Part shown: in pieces, positions 32,506 through 38,061 of the stretch
How positions within the stretch are numbered: the first letter of the stretch is position 1
Layout of the letters: the number at the start of each line of letters is the position of its first letter
From: Acaudatibacter sp035532115
Lineage (GTDB): Bacteria; Pseudomonadota; Alphaproteobacteria; Caulobacterales; Caulobacteraceae
Direction: 5' to 3'
Assembly: GCA_035532115.1 (NCBI GenBank)
Contig: DATKRO010000080.1
Coordinates: forward strand, 1 to 38,061
Length of the DNA: 38,061 nucleotides
Translations under genes and position numbers: made by a program
The notes under the pieces: model-generated
What the model saw: only the letters and a program-made list of their open reading frames with translations
The model's database searches: none
Told to the model about the DNA's origin: nothing

Positions 32506-33831
32506 CTAACTCGCCTGGCGTTGCATGGCCCGGGCGGCGGCGACCTCCAGCGCCTTGGCCGCGCTGGCGCCCGGCGTCACCTCGGCGACGCCGATGTCGA
32601 ACTCGGCGACGAACGGCGCCCGCTCCTTGCCGGATTCGAAGGCGGTGCAGGCGATCACGGCGGCGATGCGCTCGGCCGTCAGCCGCGCGGCCGCGGCGCC
32701 GGTGGCCGGCAGCGCCAGGGCGAACACCTCGGGCCCCAGTCTGGCGGCGGTGTCCTCGGCGCGCACAAGGCGCCCGATCATCGAGCCGATCTGAGGGATG
32801 GCCCGGTCGAGCCAGCCGCCGGCGCGGGCCGGCGCCAGTTCCGGCCGCTCGGCGAGCTTCAGCACGCAGACGCACAGCGGACGGTTGCGCACGCGCGCCG
32901 CCGCCGCCAGCCGCATCAGGTGCCCGGCGAAGAGATCCGCGGTGAAGAGGCCGGTGGCGGCGTCCATCAGCCCCGAGCCCCGCGCCTGCTCGAGCGCGCG
33001 GCGGATGCCGCTCTGGCGGCGGAAGCTGCGGGCCAGTTCCAGCACCCGCCTGGCGGTGTCGGCCTCGGAGACCTCGGGCGAGGCGACGTCGGTGACGCCC
33101 TTGGCGAATGCGTCGGCGGCGCTGAGGTCCGGCGCCTTCATCTGATAGAGCAGGGCGGGGATGTGGTAGAGGCGGGTGTTGCGGCGCATGCCGGTGACGA
33201 TCGACAGCGCCTCCTGCGGGTTTTCGCCGGCCCAGACCACCACCGCGTCGAAGGCGCGCTCGTGCAGATAGTCGAAGGCGGTGTAGGCGGTGAAGGCGCC
33301 CACCACCTGGGCCTCGTGGGCCGCCAGCGCGTTGGAGAGCGCCAGGAACTGCGGCGCGGGCTCGCCAATGCAGAGCACGTCCAGGGCCCCGCCCTCGGCG
33401 GGGGGCGGCGCCAGCCGGCGGCCCTGCTCGGCGAAGGTCTCCTGGCGCAGCTCGAACTCCTCCTCGGCCACCGCCAGCCGCACCAGGCTCTCCAGCCGCA
33501 TCACCGCCTGGGCCGGATGCAGCGGCGGCGCCAGCGTCAGGTCGAAGCCGTGCCCGGGAAGCTCAGGGTCGGGGTCGGCGATGGCGATGACCGGCAGGCG
33601 GCGCGGCGCGCAGGCGCTCTTCAGGCGCCGGGCGAAGGCGAGCGCCTCGGGCGCGGCGCCGACCAGGTCGACGATCGCCGCCTCGATCTGCAGGTCGCCC
33701 AGCGCGGCGATGGCCGCGAAGGGGCCGCGTGCGGTGACGGTGCGCCAGCCAAGCCTGTCCAGGCCGTCGGCGAGCGGCCCGGCGCGCACGTCGTCGCGCG
33801 CCACGATCAGGATGCGTGCGTGAATCGACAC
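32506..33831 (-). CDS. popA: PopA-like c-di-GMP receptor: two receivers and a degenerate GGDEF domain
   Basis: 441 residues. Receiver 1 (about 5-120) keeps Asp55 in AAIVDLVG. Receiver 2 (about 150-265) has Trp200 where the phospho-acceptor Asp should be. A linker leads to a GGDEF fold (about 285-435, starting LMDAATGLF). The active-site motif reads GPEVF (366-370) instead of GG[DE]EF, so diguanylate cyclase activity should be lost. The inhibitory RxxD site is kept as RAED (357-360) at the exact canonical spacing. This is the architecture of Caulobacter PopA, a polar c-di-GMP effector that helps deliver CtrA to ClpXP; orthology is inferred. Start GTG 33831. Confidence 0.8.
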   Translation of the reverse strand: MSIHARILIVARDDVRAGPLADGLDRLGWRTVTARGPFAAIAALGDLQIEAAIVDLVGAAPEALAFARRLKSACAPRRLPVIAIADPDPELPGHGFDLTLAPPLHPAQAVMRLESLVRLAVAEEEFELRQETFAEQGRRLAPPPAEGGALDVLCIGEPAPQFLALSNALAAHEAQVVGAFTAYTAFDYLHERAFDAVVVWAGENPQEALSIVTGMRRNTRLYHIPALLYQMKAPDLSAADAFAKGVTDVASPEVSEADTARRVLELARSFRRQSGIRRALEQARGSGLMDAATGLFTADLFAGHLMRLAAAARVRNRPLCVCVLKLAERPELAPARAGGWLDRAIPQIGSMIGRLVRAEDTAARLGPEVFALALPATGAAAARLTAERIAAVIACTAFESGKERAPFVAEFDIGVAEVTPGASAAKALEVAAARAMQRQAS

Positions 33832-33945
33832 TCCGACTCCCCGGGGCGGAGCTTAGGCGGCCCCCCCGCGCCACGCCAAGGCGCAAATGACGCGGTCACC
33901 CAGGCGATCGGCGCCGCCGGCGTGCGCCGACGGGAGCGGCTGCGG

Positions 33946-34368
33946 CTACGGATCGATCCGGGCCTCGGCCTGGCCGCTGACCACGACGACGCCGTCCTGG
34001 TTCCTGGTCTCCACGTCCAGTTCCACCAGTTTCTTGCCGCCCTCGTCCTTGATCTGCTTGACCGTCGCGGTGGCGTCGAGGGTGTCGCCCGGCCAGACCT
34101 GGCTGGTGAAGCGCACCCCGAACTTGGTGAGGCGGGCGTCGCCGACGTAGTCGGTCAGCATCTTGCCGGTCATGCCCATGGTCAGCATGCCGTGGGCGAA
34201 CACCGAGGGATAGCCCGCCACCTTGGTGGTGAAGATCTCGTCGGTATGCAGCGGATTGTAGTCGCCAGACGCGCCGGCGTACTGGACGATCTGGGTGCGC
34301 TTCAGGTCCTCGACCAGCCGCGCGGTGTGGGTGTCGCCCACCTTCAGTTTCGATGCGCTGAGCGCCAT
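33946..34368 (-). CDS. MaoC-family (R)-specific enoyl-CoA hydratase-like protein
   Basis: 140 residues, single hotdog domain. The hydratase-2 motif ASGDYNPLHTDE carries catalytic Asp36 and His41, followed by the overhang GYPSVFAHGMLTMGM. Such enzymes hydrate 2-enoyl-CoA. It is 15 bases downstream of the N-terminal-type MaoC gene, and the two probably form a heteromeric hydratase as in actinobacterial and proteobacterial pairs. Substrate unknown. Confidence 0.9.
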   Translation of the reverse strand: MALSASKLKVGDTHTARLVEDLKRTQIVQYAGASGDYNPLHTDEIFTTKVAGYPSVFAHGMLTMGMTGKMLTDYVGDARLTKFGVRFTSQVWPGDTLDATATVKQIKDEGGKKLVELDVETRNQDGVVVVSGQAEARIDP

Positions 34369-34383
34369 GTTCGTCTGTCCTCG

Positions 34384-34887
34384 CTATTTCGTGTCGACCG
34401 GGCGCTCGGTGCGCACGCCGACGCCGCGGGCGGTGATCACCAGTTCGCCCTTCTGGTCGCGGTATTCGGTGACGTTCTCGGAAAACACCAGCTTGCCCGA
34501 CCGGCGCCCTTCCTTTTCCCAGGTCTTGCCGGGCAGGTGCGTCGCGGTGAGCACGTCGCCCGGCCGCAGGTGGCGGTGATATTCGAAATGCTGTTCGGCG
34601 TGCAGGCCGCCGCCGCCACCACCACCACCGCCGCCCCCGCCCGGCGGGCGGGTCAGGCCGCTGGGGTTCTTGCCCGAGCCGAACCAGGGCTGGCCGATCT
34701 TGGGGCGCAGGAAATAGTCCGGATCGAACTGGGCGCTGGCCTGGGCGAAGGTCGGCGGGGCGATGACGCCGCCGGCCTCGGTCTGCCTGGCCTTCTCCGG
34801 ATCGGAATAGACCGGATTGTCGTCCCCCACCGCGCGGGCGAACATCAATATGTGTCCCGCCTCGACGGGAAACTCTTTGGCGGCCAT
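34384..34887 (-). CDS. MaoC-like dehydratase (N-terminal type) with a 12-glycine tract
   Basis: 167 residues, FAS1-like/MaoC_dehydrat_N hotdog domain. FARAVGDDNPVYSD and GVIAPPTFA are family segments; the hydratase catalytic His and Asp are supplied by the partner gene next to it. Residues 83-94 are twelve consecutive glycines just before LHAEQHFEYHR. Start ATG 34887. The pair lies between CaiB/BaiF and popA on the same strand. Confidence 0.88.
   Translation of the reverse strand: MAAKEFPVEAGHILMFARAVGDDNPVYSDPEKARQTEAGGVIAPPTFAQASAQFDPDYFLRPKIGQPWFGSGKNPSGLTRPPGGGGGGGGGGGGLHAEQHFEYHRHLRPGDVLTATHLPGKTWEKEGRRSGKLVFSENVTEYRDQKGELVITARGVGVRTERPVDTK
34606..34641 (-). repeat. GGN triplet tract encoding polyglycine
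   Basis: Twelve glycine codons in a row inside the MaoC-type gene, including a run of four GGT and a run of four GGC at the end. Such a tract can change length by slippage, which would alter the loop by whole residues without a frameshift. Confidence 0.85.
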
Positions 34888-34911
34888 GGCGCTCCCTTTG
34901 CAAACATCGGC

Positions 34912-34931
34912 GGCGCCCTCGCGGGGGCGCC
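34912..34931 (-). terminator. GC hairpin downstream of the CaiB/BaiF gene
   Basis: GGCGCCC (34912-34918), a six-base loop, then GGGCGCC (34925-34931): a perfect 7-bp stem 72 bases past the CoA-transferase stop and just before the MaoC-type start. No T-run, so termination efficiency is uncertain. Confidence 0.35.
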
Positions 34932-35002
34932 CGGGCCGACTGAAGCGGACTTGCCGCGCCTGCGTCAACCGTCGTTCGCGGGCGGGCGACGTTTTCCGCG
35001 CA

Positions 35003-36202
35003 TCACGCCGGCGCCCCGGCCGCGCCGTCGGCGATCAGCTGTTCGATCTCGGCCGCGGCGTAGCCGGCTTCGCCCAGGACCTCGCGGGTGTGCTGCCCGA
35101 GGCGCGGGGCCGGGCCGCGGGGGCCGTCGTCGGCGCCGGGAAACCGGGCCGGGGAGGCGGGGGCGAGAAATTCGGCGCCGCTCGCATCGCGGGTCGCGAC
35201 GAAGCAGCCGGCGGCCTGGGCGAGCGGATCGCTCACCACGTCCCTGGGCGCCTGCACCGGCGCCCAGACCATGTCCGCCGCGGTCAGGCGCCCGCCCACC
35301 GCCTCCAGGGTGAAGCGCGCGAACGCCGCGTCCAGCGTCGCGACGAACGCGGCCGCGTGCTTGCGCCGCTCCCCCGGATCGGTGAAGCGGGGATCGGCGG
35401 CCAGATCCGGCAGCTCGAGCACGCGGGCGACGTGATCGAGTTCGTCGCGGCCGTCGCGGGGGAATACCCCCAGCCATCGGCCGTCGGCCGTCCTGAAGAA
35501 GTTCGACAGCGGATTGATCGCCTCCTCGCGGGTGCGCTGCGACGCCAGCCTTCCCCACTTGAGCTGGATCGAGAAGTCCCAGCCGATGGCGTAGACGCCG
35601 GCGCGGATCAGCGAGGTCTCGACCAGCCGTCCGCGTCCGGTGCCCTGGCGCTCGATCACCGCCGCCAGGCAGGCCGAGACGGTGGAGATGGCGCAGATCG
35701 CATCGCCCATGCCGGGTCGGCAGGCGAGCGGCTCGTGGCCCTTGGGCGTCAGGGCGCCGACCACGCCGGCGCGCGACCAGAGGGCGGCGGCGTCGAAGGC
35801 CGGAAGATCCGCGCCGGGACCTTGCAGGCCATAGCCGGTGACGCTGACGTAGATCAGCCGCGGCAGCAGATCCTTGATGGCGTCGTAGTCGAGCCTGGCG
35901 CGCTTCAGCGCAGCCGGACGGACATTGGTGACGAACACGTCCGCGTCCTCGAGGATGCGCAGCAGCGCCTCGCGCCCGCTCGCCTTGCCGATGTCGAGGA
36001 CGACGCCGCGCTTGCCGCGGTTCTCCAGCTCGAACACCGGGTTGCCCTCCAGGTGCGGCATGCCGGCGAAGCTGCGGCGGGTGGGATCGCCCCGGCCGCT
36101 CTCGACCTTGACGACGCTCGCGCCCCAGTCGGCCATCACCGCCGCGGCGCTCGGACCGGCGACATAGGTCGCGAACTCCACCACCTTCAGCCCTTCGAGC
36201 AT
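35003..36202 (-). CDS. CaiB/BaiF-family (class III) CoA-transferase
   Basis: 399 residues. N-terminal GLKVVEFATYVAGPSAAAVMADWGA and VVKVE are the CoA-binding Rossmann part. The catalytic Asp137 lies in PAFDAAALW (134-142). It moves CoA between carboxylic acids; substrate not deducible. Start ATG 36202. It is the first gene of the leftward run with the MaoC pair, popA and the P450, consistent with acyl-CoA activation and oxidation. Confidence 0.92.
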   Translation of the reverse strand: MLEGLKVVEFATYVAGPSAAAVMADWGASVVKVESGRGDPTRRSFAGMPHLEGNPVFELENRGKRGVVLDIGKASGREALLRILEDADVFVTNVRPAALKRARLDYDAIKDLLPRLIYVSVTGYGLQGPGADLPAFDAAALWSRAGVVGALTPKGHEPLACRPGMGDAICAISTVSACLAAVIERQGTGRGRLVETSLIRAGVYAIGWDFSIQLKWGRLASQRTREEAINPLSNFFRTADGRWLGVFPRDGRDELDHVARVLELPDLAADPRFTDPGERRKHAAAFVATLDAAFARFTLEAVGGRLTAADMVWAPVQAPRDVVSDPLAQAAGCFVATRDASGAEFLAPASPARFPGADDGPRGPAPRLGQHTREVLGEAGYAAAEIEQLIADGAAGAPA

Positions 36203-36439
36203 CGACGTCCCCTTCCGGTTCGGCCTCGCCCATATGGCGGCCACGACGCCCGCGCAAGCCGCGCGCGCAGGCGCAGCGCGATGGCCGCGGGCCGGAGCGC
36301 GCCATAGGCCGCGGCAGTCGTCTTTACCATCTGGGCAAGCTGCGTCGACTGACCTCGCGCCAGGCTGCGGTTGATCTTCCCTGGTGGACATCAAGGGCCG
36401 GTTGCAACAGACACTTCCCGCTGGCCATAGTCGCATCCG
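36203..36439. other. Intergenic stretch left of the restriction-remnant region
   Basis: 237 bases between the CoA-transferase start and the HsdR-like fragment. I see no RNA gene, IS end or credible ORF. It probably holds the promoter of the leftward run and marks the boundary where the accessory region begins. Confidence 0.5.
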
Positions 36440-36529
36440 ATGGCGACGCCGAAACAGAGGGTCCGCCAGCTCATCGACACCCAGCTTGGGGCGGCGGGCT
36501 GGGTGATCCAGGATCGCGAGACGAGCTGA
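36440..36529 (+). pseudogene. Fragment of a type I restriction enzyme HsdR subunit (N-terminus)
   Basis: ATG 36440 opens 29 codons reading QRVRQLIDTQLGAAGWVIQD near the middle, ending ETS-TGA. The pattern RQxIDxxLxAAGWxVQDR is the N-terminal signature of HsdR-type restriction subunits, normally 800-1000 residues. Everything after the first ~26 residues is missing. The next gene starts 4 bases after the stop. The match is by motif only. Confidence 0.6.
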
Positions 36530-36533
36530 CCTC

Positions 36534-37031
36534 GTGACCCCGGCTGTCGACATAGACACGTTGCTGGCCGCCGCCAAAATCCTGGCCGGAGCGCCTGTTT
36601 GGGTGAAAGACGAGCGCGGAACAGTCGTCAAGTTGGCCGTTCCCGTGGCCCAATCGGGCGTGGTTGGCGGCCTGATCCTGCAAGCAGGCGCCACGCTCCA
36701 CACCGAACCCCAGCGCGGCGCATTCGTCCTGGTGTTCGAGGGGCGTCCGATCCAGCGCTTGTCGTTCAAGCCGGACCACGGACACGCAAACCCGCCATCC
36801 AGGACCATTCCCCAGGAGTTCCGGGGCCGTCGCCTTCCGCCTGGCCTTAGCCGCATGCACCACTGGTCGCTGAACAGAATTTGGCCGCGTCCAATCTCGG
36901 ACAACGTCGCCGTCGCCACCCTTGTCCACCCAGAACCGTCGTCCCTGGAGGCGGCGGTAACGATCTTCCTGCGCGCCTGTTGTATAGAGGGCGATCTCCC
37001 TCCACCTCCATGGGAGCCGAGGCTGCTGTGA
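36534..37031 (+). CDS. Unknown protein A in the restriction-remnant region
   Basis: 165 residues from GTG 36534. I do not recognise a family. The N-terminal half is short beta strands (APVWVKDERGTVVKLAVPV, VVGGLILQAG, FVLVFEGRPIQRLSF). The middle is His/Arg-rich and conserved-looking: DHGHANP (82-88), RGRRLPPGLSRMHHW. No signal peptide or membrane segment. It starts 4 bases after the HsdR fragment and overlaps the next start (GTGA), so it acts with that gene. Lower GC and looser codon use than the core genes suggest transfer. A toxin or defence role is possible but unproven. Confidence 0.7.
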   Translation: MTPAVDIDTLLAAAKILAGAPVWVKDERGTVVKLAVPVAQSGVVGGLILQAGATLHTEPQRGAFVLVFEGRPIQRLSFKPDHGHANPPSRTIPQEFRGRRLPPGLSRMHHWSLNRIWPRPISDNVAVATLVHPEPSSLEAAVTIFLRACCIEGDLPPPPWEPRLL

Positions 37032-37762
37032 CGATTTCAATTCACTCCCTGCTGGCCAGTCCCGTTGCGCCTGCAGACGGGCTGCGGATCGAGACGACGA
37101 CGCTTCTGCCCGGCGGAGGTTTGGTGACGCTCGTTGCGCGGCCGGCCGGCGGCGGCTTCGTAGTCGGTGACGAGGGCGCGGGGCGGTTGGCCCTGCTTGC
37201 GCTCGGCGTCCAAGACCTGACACGAAGCGATCAGCGACGGGGCAATGAGATCGCCGAGGCGCGCGGCGTCATCTTTACCGGTGACGGCTTCAGCGTGTCG
37301 GACGTAGCGGCCGACCAACTCACGAGCGCTGCCGCCTATGTGGCCGACGCCTGTCGCGCCTGGGTCGAGGGCGCCCTGGAAGTCCGAGTCTACCGCTCAC
37401 GTCGCGACCTGACTGACCGCGCTACCGAGCGCCTTCGCGCCATCCTGCCCGGGCTGACCGTTGACCGCGATCGCGAGCTGCTTGGCATCAGCACCAAGCG
37501 GCACAGGTTCGATCTGGTGGTGACCTTATCTGGCGATCGGCTCGCAGCGTTCGAGGCCATGACGCCGTCGCCGGTTTCCATGGCGTCGGTCCACTTCAAG
37601 TTCTTCGATCTGATGCAAGCCCACGGCGACTGGCCTCGCGAAGCGGTGGTCGAGGAGCTGTCGGCCTGGGCGTCCGAAGACCTTGCGGCGATGCAGCAGG
37701 TCTCAAGCCACGTACGCGGCGTGAGCGGCCCCTGGTCCGACCTCGCCCACCTCCTGGCATGA
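37028..37762 (+). CDS. DUF1828-like protein B in the restriction-remnant region
   Basis: 244 residues from GTG 37028, coupled to gene A (GTGA); ATG 37010 adds six residues. The N-terminal half (about 10-115) has the DUF1828 pattern: a two-strand opening, FVVGDEGAGRLALLALGV, then a GVIFTGDGFSV strand pair and a helix AAAYVADACRAW. The C-terminal half (RFDLVVTLSG, SVHFKFFDL) may correspond to DUF1829. DUF1828 proteins occur in mobile and defence-related contexts but lack an established activity. The stop overlaps the start of the hsdM fragment (ATGA), showing these were once one operon. Confidence 0.7.
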   Translation: MTISIHSLLASPVAPADGLRIETTTLLPGGGLVTLVARPAGGGFVVGDEGAGRLALLALGVQDLTRSDQRRGNEIAEARGVIFTGDGFSVSDVAADQLTSAAAYVADACRAWVEGALEVRVYRSRRDLTDRATERLRAILPGLTVDRDRELLGISTKRHRFDLVVTLSGDRLAAFEAMTPSPVSMASVHFKFFDLMQAHGDWPREAVVEELSAWASEDLAAMQQVSSHVRGVSGPWSDLAHLLA

Positions 37763-37916
37763 ACGAACATAGACCTTCGTCGCCAAAGTCTGGAACTACG
37801 CCCACGTCCTGCGCGACGAGGGGCGAGGTGAAGAGGATCTCCGGTGGGCGTCGCCGCCAAGCGTCAGCATGACGGGCCACATTAGCGCCGACAGGAGACG
37901 CCGGCCGGCCCGATGA
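37759..37916 (+). pseudogene. Frameshifted fragment of a type I DNA methylase HsdM (N-terminus)
   Basis: ATG 37759 overlaps the previous stop as ATGA and begins MNEH. After a one-base shift, the frame from 37773 reads FVAKVWNYAHVLRDEG, which matches the HsdM N-terminal helix (typically KVWxYAHVLRDxG, then SYGDY..TYLLFLKM). The expected continuation is absent; the frame runs as unrelated sequence to TGA at 37914. It therefore has both a frameshift and a truncation, and cannot give a working methylase. Confidence 0.65.
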
Positions 37917-37924
37917 CTGCCTTA

Positions 37925-37940
37925 GGGCCTGTTGAACAAT
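37925..37940 (+). mobile_element. Possible left terminal repeat of the IS element
   Basis: GGGCCTGTTGAACAAT, about 89 bases before the transposase start and directly after the hsdM fragment, has the look of an IS end (GG..TGTTGAA). The matching right end lies outside the window, so this is not confirmed. Confidence 0.35.
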
Positions 37941-38013
37941 ACGTGAATCTGGAGGGTCGATTTTCCGACGATGGAGGATTCCCTTGGGGCGGGGAGCTTT
38001 CTAGAATCGGCTG

Positions 38014-38061
38014 GTGATTGACGAAGCAGCGATCCGTTTGCGGTATGAGGCGGTGGGCCCT
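38014..38061 (+). mobile_element. Start of an ISAzo13-family-like transposase (partial)
   Basis: GTG 38014 opens 16 codons to the window edge, reading IDEAAIRLRYEAVGP. The pattern of an acidic start, IRxRYEAv and proline is the N-terminus of ISAzo13-type transposases. Too short to be certain; the rest is outside the window. Confidence 0.5.

Noticed and set aside
32521..35313. Plus-strand reading frame of 930 codons opposite popA and the MaoC genes
   Set aside because: It spans several minus-strand genes with clear motifs and has shadow-type composition.
36203..36439. Search for CRISPR arrays, tRNAs or IS ends in the gap before the HsdR fragment
   Set aside because: No repeats, cloverleaf or transposase sequence could be seen there; no CRISPR array appears anywhere in the window.

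Overview
The window is about 70% GC, densely packed with genes, and reads as chromosomal DNA of an alphaproteobacterium, most likely Caulobacterales (Phenylobacterium/Caulobacter-like). The taxonomic call rests on gene content: a two-domain cold-shock protein, an NDUFS4-type accessory subunit of respiratory complex I, a PopA-like REC-REC-degenerate GGDEF protein, SdhE, and many GTG/TTG starts with 4-base stop/start overlaps. It is inferred and was not tested by phylogeny.

Left part (1-5.3 kb): the 3' end of glpX, recJ, tRNA-Glu, a double cold-shock protein, a glutamine cyclotransferase, a hotdog thioesterase, tRNA-Pro, the complex I NDUFS4-like subunit, tRNA-Arg and an orphan winged-helix regulator. 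At 5.3-9.0 kb lies a rearranged phosphate regulon: pstB points left, while phoR-phoU-phoB run right from a shared intergenic region that carries a Pho-box-like sequence. No pstS, pstC or pstA is present in the window.

At 9.0-14 kb, on the minus strand, is a sulfur amino-acid operon: cysK, sseA, then one continuous ORF that fuses a GNAT acetyltransferase to a MetC-type cystathionine beta-lyase. A sulfotransferase and a DsbA-like protein flank it. Next come a YtrA-type GntR regulator with an ABC exporter (14-16.5 kb) and a cyclopropane fatty acid synthase. It is divergent from an envelope operon, kdsA-hldE-hldD-FAD monooxygenase (18-22.6 kb), that makes Kdo and ADP-heptose for the LPS core. A DUF3089 protein lacking the usual nucleophile serine follows, then recG, an ICMT-like methyltransferase, sdhE and mfd (22.6-30.4 kb).

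Downstream of mfd is a hairpin-rich intergenic repeat. Beyond it is a leftward run of six genes (30.6-36.2 kb): a CYP153-like P450, a CcdC-like membrane protein, the PopA-like c-di-GMP receptor, two MaoC-type hydratases (one with a 12-glycine tract) and a CaiB/BaiF CoA-transferase. The acyl-CoA enzymes suggest aliphatic or acyl-CoA catabolism.

The right end (36.4-38.06 kb) is an accessory region. A 29-residue fragment like the N-terminus of a type I restriction HsdR subunit is followed by two tightly coupled genes of unknown function (the second DUF1828-like). Then comes a frameshifted N-terminal fragment of an HsdM methylase whose start overlaps the preceding stop as ATGA, and finally the start of an ISAzo13-like transposase. 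This wrecked type I restriction locus with two intact passenger genes is the best candidate in the window for an undescribed system.
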